DNA of 64,000 bases from Gloeopeniophorella convolvens (Eukaryota > Basidiomycota > Agaricomycetes > Russulales). Positions 24,237 through 35,196 of the stretch are shown piece by piece. The notes under the pieces were generated by a model. That model was not told the origin of the DNA. It was given only the letters and a program-made list of their open reading frames with translations, and made no database searches. Within the stretch, counting starts at the first letter, position 1; each line of letters begins with the position of its first letter. A program made the translations under genes and the position numbers. The stretch lies in assembly GCA_022496205.1 (NCBI GenBank), contig WTXD01000003.1:1178001-1242000 (forward strand). The letters are read 5' to 3'.

Positions 24237-24500
24237 CTAGATAATACCGTCGCCAACGACCTAATCGACGCCGTTGAACGTTGTCAACGTCAAGTGCAAC
24301 TCAGCTATTCCGTTGAAGTCATTTCGCTGCGGCGTGTGAGTGAGACCCGGTTTAGGGTCAGCGCTTCCATAACCGGCCAGACGCTTTCCGCGTCTCTTTT
24401 TCCGTCTTTCCTTTCCTCAACAACAACGCCGACGCCCAGCGACGCCCTCAACCTCTCCCCCTCCTGGGGCCCGCGATTCTCGTCTGTTAAATTGTACAGC

Positions 24501-27314
24501 ATGGATGCAAAGGCCGCTAAAGCGAAACAACCTATCTCGCCCATCTCCCAGCTCCTCCACAACCTCGGCATGACGCGCGACGACCTGACGCGTCACAGCG
24601 ACCAGATGCGCCAGTTCCTCACCGCCGAGGACGCCAACTCCCTCCGCGCCCTCTCGGGCGCAGACTCAGATGCAGACAGCGTCAAGAGCCCCACCGTGAT
24701 CCCAGCCCAGATACGCGCCAAATCGCACTCCGTGTCTGCAGCCGACGCGCCCCCGTTCCCACCCGTCACGCCTGTCAAGACCGAGCCCGCAGAGCCGCCC
24801 TCCTCCCTCCGCCGTTTCCAGAGCATGGATCAGATCATCGAGCGCCAGAATCGCCGCAGCAGGAGAGAGCGGCGCGGCAGGCGCGACCGCGATACCAGCC
24901 CTGCACCGCCTCACTCGCCCACACACTCCTCGTCTCGCGCGTCGTCACACCGGACACGCGATTCTGGACGCGCAAAGCTCGCAGACGACTCGCTTCCTTC
25001 GAGTCTGAGCCTGCCATCAGTACGCATCTCGGATCTGAGCCCGCGGCGCGTTGTTGACTGCTGCACAGGATTCACTGCCCCATTCTGGCACGCCGATTCG
25101 AGCCGGCCGCTACTACCGAGACTCCGTCCTCCACCAAACGATCACGGCCAAGCACCGGCGCGCAGTTAGTACACCCCCAGGACTTTGGGTTGCCGTTGAC
25201 TTTTTTTTTCCCGACAGGATGTATTTGTCCCTCGCGCCGAGTCTCCCTCTCCACTGCAGTCACGCAGGAGCAGCGTCACTTCTTCTGCTCGCAGCGAGAG
25301 CAACTCCCTCGTAGAGGCTGTCCAGAACGTGCGTCGAATTTCTTGTTCGCTGCTCAGGTCGCCTCATTTTGTGGCAACGCAGTCGGCATCACCATACCCT
25401 CCAGTGACCCCGCGTCGAAGTTACTATAAAAGTGCCCCAGTACAATCATCATCACCGCCCATGTCGACTCCATCATCTAGTCCAGTGCGCCCCATCGTCA
25501 ACATCGTGTCATCGCCCGGGCCGATGGGGCCAGAGCCGACCGAGGACGAATATGACGATCTACCATTCAAGCTTCCGCCGGGCCCTTACTCGCACGCGAA
25601 ACCAGATCTCCCGTACGCTGCCCTCATCGGCCAGGCCATTCTCGCGTCCCCAGAACACCGATTGACGTTACAAGAAATTTACGATTTCATCACGATCGTA
25701 TACCCGCACTTCAAGCGTAATGAGCAGACTTGGATGAACTCGATCCGGCATGTGCTCAGCACCACCATCGTATTCCGTAAAGTGCAGCGAGACCGCGCCG
25801 CCGGGCGCACGCTTTGGGCTATCTTTGATCAGGACCTAGATTGCTTTATCGACGGCGGCTTCCGCAAAGAGCTCTGCGCAGACATGCAGGAACATAAGGA
25901 GAAGCAGCGACACGCCAGCCGCAAGCGCGTAGCGGAAGACACACCCACTCGCAAGCCAAGGCGGAAGAAGATGAAGACCGACGCATCGCAAGAACACATG
26001 CCCACAACCCTCCCGCCACCCATGGCCGTCCCTCTGTCTGCCCTCCCAGCGATGGCGTACCCGGGTCCGCCGATGTTTCCTGGATCGCGACCTGGGACGC
26101 ACCACCAACCGTATTATGCGCCCTACGTCGTGCCCCATCCCCACGCCGTGCCAGCAGGTATCATCTTCCCCATCCTCCCCCCTGGGTCGGTGTACAATCC
26201 TGTCGGCTCTTCGTCGCCCGCAGTACCGCCGCCCGCGCCGTCCCGCCCCTCGACGTCCTCGTCTGCCGTGTCTCATATCAAGACTGAGCCCGAGGAGTCG
26301 CCCTCGCCGTCGTTGCCGCCTGCATCGTCTTCATCCGCGTCTCTCCCTGAGCTTACGCCAAACAATAGCTCTCGAGCCCCCGGGGGAAAATGATGAACAG
26401 GACCAAGATATGCCCCTCCGGCTGTCGAGCCGCCTCAACCGACCGCATCCACATCTGCGTCCCCTGCGTTGATATCAGCGCGTACTTGGTGGTCCCGGAA
26501 GATGCACCGTTGGATGCTTTGGCGCCGGGCGTCACTCTGCTCAACCCAGCGACCGCGGAGCCCGAAGTCACCTCGAAGTCCAAGACAAAAGCAAAGAAGG
26601 GCAAAGAGAAGGCAGCCGACAAAGAGGCGTCAAAAGTGAGCATACTTTTCATGCATGCCCTTGTTATTGAGCTTACGAGCCTGGCAGAAGTTTTCTCTCC
26701 CCCCACCACCAGAATCACCCACTCTCACGCGCAAGAGCGCACGCGTCCTCATTCAAGCCTCGAAGCACATCACCCCTCCAAGAAATGTATTCCCTACGTC
26801 CATCAAGCCTCTTGTCACGCCTCCAGGCCGCCCATGTACACCGCCCCGGAAAGGCTCGGGGCACCAGCTCTCCGCGTCCAGGACGCCCCTCTCACACCTC
26901 GGCGTGCACATGAGCCCCTCGCCCAGCCTCGCGCACTACAAATCGAACCTCAACCCACCGCCCGCCGCGCCCCCGCCGCCCGGCGACCCCGCCGCACCCG
27001 ACGATGCTGAGAACGTGCTGCGCACGCCCTCGCGCCGGCGCGCGTCCGCGCAGTACACGCCCTTCACGCCCGTCACGCCGCGCAAGCTCCTGTTCATGGG
27101 CGGCGGCACCGGCGCGGGCGAGTCGCCGCTGCGCGGCCTGTTCGACCCGCATGACCCTGGCACGCTGCTGGACGAGGAGCTCGCGCGCCTCGGCGCGCAG
27201 ACGACGCCGCTCCGCAGCGGGCTGCACGAGAGCCCCGTCGGCTTTGCGCAGCGCGCGCTGCTGTACGAGAGTCCGAACTCGCAGAGCCCGGGGCGCTGGA
27301 CACGCATGTGGTAG
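24501..27314 (+). CDS. Forkhead transcription factor
   Basis: Nuclear DNA-binding regulator. The start at 24501 gives MDAKAAKAKQPISPISQLLH. The forkhead domain lies near 25590-25860: KPDLPYAALIGQAILASPEH, LTLQEIYDFITIVYPHFKRN, EQTWMNSIRHVLSTTIVFRK and GRTLWAIFDQD. NSIRHxL is the recognition helix. Basic stretches RRSRRERRGRRDRD before it and RKPRRKKMK after it could be NLS. The rest is Pro/Ser-rich with VKTEP and IKTEP repeats. Introns: 25021-25069, one from GTTAGT near 25167, and one ending GGCAG near 26690. Around 26391 an in-frame TGA must be removed by an intron I could not place with confidence. The C-terminus carries SRRRASAQYTPFTPVTPRKL. Group (HCM1-, FKH2- or FHL1-like) not settled. 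Confidence 0.82.
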
Positions 27315-27856
27315 CGCCGCCCACGCGCGTGCGTGTCCACGTTTGTGTCTGTGCTTGTGCTTATGTTCTCGCCGCTGTGTGTACGACCGACTCGAGCGCT
27401 GTCGTCCTGTCTTGTTGTTGTGACCTACTACTACCCCGCACCCTCTACCCGAACCCCCGAACCTGAACTGAACCTGGTTCCAGATACGATACGATGATGA
27501 TGACGATGTTCGTCCTGTGCCTTGTGATACCTATGCGCCTTGTCACTGTCCCCACTGCCACTGCCCACCCTGTTCCACACCCATCTATCCTGTGTACCCC
27601 GCGCGCGTCCGTCTGTACTGCTACTACTACCCGTGTCGTTGATGCCCCAGCCGCGACGGACTCTGCCCGCGTACTTGCTTACGTAGACCCCCCACCCCCG
27701 AGTTTCTTAGACGCGGCGCCCGCGCGCGCCGCTGCTGGCGACGAGAGCATATGAAGTGCGATTTTATCGGTGTATTTTTGTGTTCTAATACATGCATTTG
27801 GCCTGAGGGTCGTCTCTCCAGTTGAAGCGGGATAGCGAGACGGTCAGAGCACGCCT
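27315..27856. other. Convergent intergenic region, forkhead/DPB2
   Basis: About 540 C-rich bases between two 3' ends. Only a weak 86-codon open frame is present, with no recognised content. Confidence 0.55.
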
Positions 27857-30097
27857 TCAGTTCTCGGCCTCCAGGTCCACGACGCTGAGATGGGGGTAGA
27901 GCGAACGATCAGCAGGGTCCCGCGCTGGAACGCTGCGGACGACGCACCAAGCCTCCGACTCGCGCGTCGCCGGCGTGTACGTCGAAAAGCCCAGCGAGCG
28001 GCCGACGAACCGCCCGGGGTTGAAGACGTGGCATCCCTCGTACGTCATGCGGTAGCTGTCGTACTTGTCCGCGAGAACGACCTGCCACCAAGGTGAGTGA
28101 ACGGGCGGGCAGGCGGGCGAGGGGAGGGCAGCGGCGCACGCAGGTCGGCAGCGGGTACAGCCGCATGGTGTGGTCGTGCTCGGCCAGCACGGGCTGGATA
28201 TGCGTAGTAAACGGGGAGAGGTGGCTCTGGTCGAGGATGGACTGCACGAGCTGCGCAACACACCCACTCAGCCCGGGCTTCTAGCGCACGCGCGCAGACA
28301 GACAGACCCGCACGCACATATCGCTTCAGGTCCTCGTTCCGCGCCGCCGGCTTGACCCCGACGAGATTGCGCAGCATGCGCGCCATCGTGTCCTCGCGGA
28401 ACACGACGAGCTCCTGCCCGAAGAAGCGCAGCCGGCACGGGTTGCTCGCGAGGTGCAGCCGCGGGACCTTGGCGCGCAGGCGCGTGGTCAGCGCGGCGAG
28501 CAGCGGGCGCCGCGGCAGGAGCGCGTTCGCGGCGAGGTCGAGCGGGCCCGGCACGAGCACGAAGTGCGTGCGCTGCGTGATGAGTGGGTACGCTGCGATC
28601 AGGTCCGCAAGCGCGTCGAAGCCGTCTGCGGAGCGTGAGCGGCGCGCGCGGGAGGGGGCGCGGGGCGCGACTGGGCTTACCTTGGTACTTCTGCACGTCG
28701 CGGCTGTTGCCCTGCGCGATGCCGGCGCTGGTGAAGTTGCCGCAGAGCACGATCACCTTTGGGATGAAGTTGTTCTCGATGCAGTTGTCGAAGATCTTCT
28801 GCAGGCCCTTGAGCGTGTCGGGGTGGTCGAGCCAGACGTCCGAGAAGAAAAAGAAGTTCATGTTCGGAAAGTCGCGCTGGATGCGGACGGCATGTTGGGT
28901 CTGGGCGGGCGGTTTAGCGCGACGCTGCGTTAGACGGGTTTGTGGGAACGTACGTCCTCGAGCGGCGTCGTCGCGCCCTTTCCAAGAAAGTCGATGTGGC
29001 CAAAGATCGACCTATGAGAGTGTCCTGTGAGCTATATGTCGAAGCTAAATACAATCATATCTCACCGTGCGGTTTCCCTGCTCTCACATGGGGGATGCCC
29101 AACGGCGATGACGCTGAACGTGGCGTTTTCAGTATAGTCTCCCTCTACCAGTGCGAATGAGCCCTCGGTGAATAGCCCTTCGCTCGGTTGGTCCTGGCTC
29201 CTAGACAGTCAATTCTCACCATCGATGAAAGAGGATGATGCCTACGAGCTGCGAGAAGTCCAACTCGACGACGCCATCAAGATCCTCAAGGCATAGCTTC
29301 CCCTCTTTAGAGTGTATCAGCATGCCAAAGAGCAGAAACCGCTCGCCAGCACGGCCCAGGAGCTGCTTTGTGGATTTCAACTATCGAATAGGTTATGGTC
29401 AGGCACACGTACGGAGCCTCTTGGCTCGGGGACGTACTGTCAGAAGGTGTTCTCTGTCTCGGTTGGGTATTGTCGCTGGTGTGAAATGCTCATTTCTCAG
29501 AATGGTTTGCTTGATGATGTTGAGCCGATCTCGAATGGCAAGTATTCGTGATTCAGCCGTGCCCGTGACGGTCAATCGGTGAGCCGCCCTAAGAGAATGC
29601 CACCCGTTCAGCAACGGAAATTGCAGACTATATGCTGGGTCTCACTTCTCGAAACTCCCTCGCTCGGGAGACCAGTGCCATAGAGGCATATCAAAGGCAT
29701 CGATGAAGTGCAAATGGTCCTCAGGATCCAAGTACGCATCCTCCTTTTGACTTCGCTGGTCACCGGCTCCCTGTAGCGCTTGGTATACTCTCTTCAAGAT
29801 CTGGAGAGACACCTTCATGGAAGCATCTTGGAGGGTCCGTGAGCGAATTGTCGAAAGAGAGTCAACAGTCACGGACCGTCTTGCTTGTTGTATTCTTTAG
29901 CAATGAGCCCTATGGACATTTCCACGTCCTCGTCGGAGATTTCATGCTCCTCAAGAACATCTTCGAGAAATTCGAGCTCATCAGGTCCGAGCGAATGGCT
30001 ATATTTGCGGAAGACCTGAGGAAAGAGGTGTGTAACGGAACGACGTCATCCTTGAGCACCATACTCGGATTATTATTTGTTGTCTCGAGATGGGCAT
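27857..30097 (-). CDS. DPB2: DNA polymerase epsilon subunit B
   Basis: Essential accessory subunit of the leading-strand replicase that tethers polymerase epsilon to CMG. The start at 30097 gives [11 protein letters not shown] joined to [20 protein letters not shown], the N-terminal domain of DPB2. Then [20 protein letters not shown] follows, and [20 protein letters not shown] and [20 protein letters not shown] form the OB part. The inactive calcineurin-like phosphoesterase domain has [45 protein letters not shown] and [19 protein letters not shown]. The C-terminus contains [20 protein letters not shown] and ends DLEAEN at 27857. Many short introns. Two MCB boxes lie 140-155 bases upstream, matching the G1/S control of this gene in yeasts. 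Confidence 0.92.
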
Positions 30098-30594
30098 CTC
30101 TCTAGTGTTGTGTCTCTAAGATATTCAAGAGTCTTGCAAGATCAGACGAAAAGCGCTTCCCAGTGAAGGTCGATTGCGAGGCTAGCCAGTTGGCTTATTG
30201 CAGTCAATTACAAAGCCAATTCAGCCTCAGGGACCGACGCGTCGCGACGCGTTGTTTGCGTATATTTGCATCGGCTTGTCTATCCGGCAGCGCGGACCGG
30301 ATTAAGCGTTACCAACTGTTACCAAGTACTAAGTACTTATCCGAAGCTTTGGCTGGGGCACTCGCCGTGTGAAGTTGCAAACCATCGACTAAGTACACTA
30401 TGGTGTGCGGCGCTGCTCAGACACAAGATGCGAGAAAATATCAATATTCTACATGGGTGATATGGGAATAAGTGCACGACGGATATTCCCGACAGAGAGT
30501 GAGGAATAATGAAGCCCAGATTGAGCAGACAGGAGTCAAGGCTGTAGACATATTGTGTGGGCATTGCAAATTTCACTCCAAGGCATGATTATCT
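30098..30594. other. DPB2 promoter and LIG4 3' end
   Basis: About 500 bases. The part near DPB2 carries two MCB boxes at 30237-30252. A short direct repeat around GTTACCAA and AGTACT lies at 30305-30345. No gene seen. Confidence 0.55.
30237..30252. promoter_or_regulatory. DPB2: Pair of ACGCGT (MCB) boxes upstream of DPB2
   Basis: ACGCGT occurs at 30237-30242 and 30247-30252, ten bases apart and about 145 bases upstream of the DPB2 start. In yeasts the MBF complex binds this hexamer in DNA-replication genes, so the site fits the gene. Confidence 0.65.
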
Positions 30595-33500
30595 TCAAGG
30601 AATGAAATCTATTCGCCCATAGTGAGTCGCGTTTTAGCTGAATATTGAAGGCTGGGAGCTCACCAGCCTCGTTCAGTAGGGTGTCTTCATCAACGCATGC
30701 CTCGACGAAATCAGAAAGGACAAGATTGCGACGCTTTGGTCTAGATTCGACGATCAGTGACCATTGAAGACGGGAATAAGCAGGGAAACATGCTTAGAGG
30801 TCTTTTGCATAAGCTCCCGACGGCGACTATCGTCTCGCTTATCCAGAACGACGTGCGTAAGCTTCGCGTCATCCAGCCCTGTTACCCTGCCGCCGTTGTC
30901 TTGAATCAACTTGGCAATTCGTACGAAACTAATTCGCGGTTTTTAGGGAGGGCAGTCGAAACAAGTGACTGAACATACCCCTTCGTGATAGCGTCCTCAT
31001 ACTTCGAGGTGGCAGACATTCCGTTCTTACGGGCGTTGTGGGGCGTGTCTAGGTAGAAGCAACTGTCAAGCACATCAGCAGGGTCAAGATAGCTAGTTGA
31101 GGGGGGTTGCTGACAGATGTCTGAATATTCTCTCCTGATCATATTCTGTAGCGGAGGCTTCGCCCATCCGAGTCTCGCCATCCTCTTGGACGTTCACGTG
31201 CTCGTAGTCCTCGTCCTCGGTATCAGGCTAGAAAGGATACACATCAGTGCTGAGTCCTGCACAGTGGGAAGTGCCTTACCCCAACATCGGGTACCTCCGT
31301 CCCCTCAGGGAGAACGTCGAACCATTTGTCATCGTTATCTGAGTCCGGGTCGGTTGCCGAGTCTTCATCATTGTCAGCATTCACCGTGAGGTCTGCCCCT
31401 GGTCTAGTCTGGAACCATTCTTTTAACTCCGGGGCATCTTCCTCTGGCTCAGCTGTATTTCGCTCGTCCTCCGTTTCTGAAGATGTCTGCCCGGCACCGC
31501 CTTTCGGTGACGACGTTTGTTTGAACCCATCATCCTCTCGTTCATAATCTTCAGACTCTAGACGTTCCGAGGTGGCGTGGAAAAAGTACTTCTTTGACAT
31601 GGGAACGAGGACATTCTTCGCTATGGAATCAAGGACCCACTGCGGTCGAATGATGTCGTACACGTCCTTCTCCATGATAGATTTGATATCGTATGCTTAG
31701 GCGATGTCAGTGACATACTCGAGGATGTGGCTAGGTCCTACGTGTGGTGCTGCCTCCGTAGACGACGAAGAGACCCGGTTGATTCTTCGGCACTTGCGCA
31801 AGCCTGCCACCGTGAGCTCGAATCCTTTCTCCTTACTCAGTCAGCGGGAATCGGAGAGAAACAGTGACGTACAGCTTCTGCAATCGTGCTTTATCTGCGT
31901 CCCGCGTCCTGGATCTGGGATCAGAGGACACCACTTTCAAGCGCAAGCCTATCAGAAACAGCCACGCGCCAACCAAATGAACTCACTGAACGATAATCCC
32001 TCAAACAAGTCGGACTCTACTTGAACATCCTTCAAGCCCATGCCGGCGTACTCCGGGAGCATGGTCGGCTGGATGTGCGATGTCTGAGTTTACCAACCAA
32101 AGGAGACCGTACGTTGATAATACCTTCGCCGCCTTTTTGCGCTTTTTCTTAACTTTTTGGCTGGGGGGTGAGATCAGGACTTGCAGTAGTCTATGCATAG
32201 GCGCGCGAACGAACTTTGTGTCACCGACATCCGTTTTTCTCTTTTTCTCGGACCTTATATGCTCTAACAGGGCTGAAATTTGCGTTTAGGCGATGCCAGT
32301 GCTGAGAGGAAAGGACGGAGCCACACCGGATGCGGTAATGCAATCGGATACCGAAAGGTCATCCCGTATATTCAGTACACGGGGGAAGCGCATGGTGAAC
32401 CCCATATGATATTGGTCTATAGTCCAGACATTAGCACTGTTGGAAGTCAGAGTTAGAACGAAGAACCTGAGGCCGTGATTTCTGCCGCCTTTATTTGAAT
32501 GATGAAGGAACTGTGCAACCATGAGTGGTGTTCAGGGAAGGTTGACGGAACGAACAAACTCTTCAGGCTCCAGGTAGACTTGTCCTTTATCTTCGTGTGA
32601 CGGGCCATCGGCAGTGCGTAAAAATTTCGGTGGGTTCTTCACAGGCCAGTCTTTCCAAGGCAAACTCCGTATCCGGACATAGTCGGTATAGCTAAGACCT
32701 GACCCGACGCGAACGAACGAGCTGTATCTAAAGAAGCGTTAGCGTGCTTAGTGCTACATTATGAACGTCACCCACTTAGGCTCTTCGTCTGCATCGATGG
32801 TGTTTGTATCGTCAAGGACCGCACATATCAAAGTCGACACTCCTCCACCCCGCTTTCCAGAACCGTAGTTCGCCGCTGGAAACGGGACATCAAATGATTG
32901 CTGTAGTTTGGGGAGCGCAGAGACGAACCAACGACTAGTGCATCCACAGTTTCGCCCATATTATCCTGCAATCCTTAGTAACGAGGCCACCCGTTCAAGC
33001 ACGAGAACCACTGACCATATACTCGGGCTTCACCTGGAGTGAAAATCAGTTTGAAGTAATAAGTATGGGACTGTCTGTATACCTTGATCCAGTCCTTGTT
33101 TCGCCCGTTCAGTACGTACTCGGAGCCTGGATGTTTCATTACGAGCCCTTCACCACGATCGGCCAAGACATCCTCCATCTTCTTGCGCACATCCTTCGCG
33201 GTCTTCGCTTCGTATTCGGTGGTGAATCCAATGCGACCATGGATCTCTTTGATACAGGACTTGAGGTTGCGCTTTCGGAATTTCAGCGACTTGTCGATCA
33301 GAGACTGTCCATTAAGATATAGTAGATCGAATACTTTGACTGTGACCTGCTTTGAGCAATGTGGGGGAAATAGCAATGGATAGAAGCGCACAGCACGGTC
33401 GAGGGTCGAAGTCTTTTATGGCCTTATCTATGGGGAGTGAGTACCTCATATGTCGCTGTGTTCCACCACGAGACGCACCGAGGGCTGCCGTTTTGAGCGT

Positions 33501-34980
33501 CCCAAAAGGAACACTTCGTTCTAAAACGGGGTCCCAAACGAGCATCTCGCCGTCCAGAATGATGCTGCGGACTAAGTTCAGCCCAGAGATACACGGGCGG
33601 ATCAAAAACGTGTACCCACTTGTCAATGCGGGGGTCAAAGGCAGCATCGATGTATGGTGTCAGGCTTCCAGTCCCGACGTGACTCCCATATAAATATGTG
33701 TAGTCCTTCCCTTTCCTTTGGTAAATTAGACCAGTTCAACCCATGATCGCAGAGCGAACCTTGAGCAGTAGAAGTATTCGTTACCACGCTTATGTAGCTG
33801 GATCCTTTCGCCATCCAGTTTCTCCTCAACGATGAATGTCCGACCCTCCATCTCTTTCACAGATTCTTCAATCCTCCCGGTCGGTCGCTTGCAGAGCATT
33901 GGGGCAAAAGCCCGGAACAATTGAATGGATTTGTCCTGAGATACGATGTAGGAAGCCGCCTGAAATAAAACAAGAAGTTTACCTTGTCGTTGAGGCGACG
34001 CATGGGATGCCATAACTCCCATGCGATCTTCTTCAGGTCAGAGCACGTATTGAAGAGGTCGTGCGCATCGGGATGGAAAACCGAGAAGACGGTGGTCTCT
34101 TTGACAGAGATGACCATGTCTGGTGCGCGATGCAGTGAACACTCGACAAGGTCTTCATAACAAAAAGCGCACCCTTCAGAAGGATACGGACAATCCATCT
34201 CTGCTCTTCAGGGGTAGAGCGGTTATATATGCGCCGCATGACATGGGCCTGGATGTCTCTGGGGTGAACCAAACATGTCCATGAGATTACTTAATGATTG
34301 AGGCGCGATGCATCTCACCCCTTTCCGCTGCGGGATATCTCGTCGAGGGCATCGTTGAGCTCGTCAATGGTTAGACTTCCTTCGACAACCGAGGAGCGCT
34401 TCGAAATGACTTCATACATCACGGTAGGGAAATCCCCAGACGAAGTCTGGAACGACGGTTGGACATTGACAACCAGCGATGCCTGATGCTGTGACTCACA
34501 TGGAAATCAGACGGCTTTTTCCAGTTCAGTAACCTGGTCGCGTCTGGGTCTTTGGGACCTAGAGGGATCAATTTAATGTAGGTCTTTGCTATATTCTTCT
34601 CCTTCAACCCATAGGTAGCTCGTTCCCTGTCTTTCTGAGGGAGAATCAAGCGCAGAACGGGGTACAAATCAGGGCCAACTTCCTTGCGCCAATGCTGGAC
34701 GTGGCTCGAACCTAAGCAGCAGCCCTCACTACAAAGTAACATGAAGGCGCACGTCAAACCAAGCACTTAGAAACCTCCTTCTCTTTTCAGGCTTTCGCTC
34801 ATTTTGAAGCTTGTCGAACAGCCCCGAGAGGACAGAGAAGGGGGCGGTGCCGTGATTCTGCGGGGCCTCGGGGTACGCGTCGTCCGCTAGCTTGTAGTCA
34901 GGTACTTGCGTTCCAGGCACTTGCGACTCTTGTGCGGGGGGTGAGCTTCTGGGTAGCGTTGGTGCGGGCGTGGGTAACAT
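30595..34980 (-). CDS. LIG4: DNA ligase IV (NHEJ ligase)
   Basis: ATP-dependent ligase that seals double-strand breaks in non-homologous end joining with XRCC4/Lif1. The start at 34980 gives MLPTPAPTLPRSSPPAQESQ, then the ligase N-terminal domain with FSVLSGLFDKLQNERKPEKR. Motif I with the nucleotidyl Lys is EEKLDGERIQLHKRGNEYF. Later come KVFDLLYLNGQSLIDKSLKF, motif IV EGLVMKHPGSEYVLNGRNKD and motif V WIKVKPEYM. Two BRCT regions follow: VYDIIRPQWVLDSIAKNVLV near 31,650, and HVVLDKRDDSRRRELMQKTS with RRNLVLSDFVEACVDEDTLL near 30,700. A Lys-rich run (KVKKKRKKAAK) is a likely NLS. The last BRCT needs a GC-AG intron at 30793-30741, and the protein ends NEADFIP at 30595. Confidence 0.92.
30741..30793 (-). 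other. GC-AG intron in LIG4
   Basis: A 53-base intron starting GCATGT and ending CTAG. It joins LMQKTS to KPKRRNLVLSDF in phase; the only GT nearby gives a wrong frame and a stop. Confidence 0.65.
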
Positions 34981-35196
34981 GGTGCAACGTGAGATTGATT
35001 AGAGCCAGACCCGTTCAAATAAGACGCGGTTGTGGCTGGGAGCAGGCGAGGTTTGGCAGATTCGAGTGTGTGGTTTGCCAATCCCGTGAGGTCCCGTGAC
35101 CGCGGTGTCATCGCGACGTGTCTGTTTGGTCGTTGTTTACGCCAACAGAGTCTTCTTGCATCCAAGTCAGCCTCCGAGGTCATCAAGCCGACTCCG

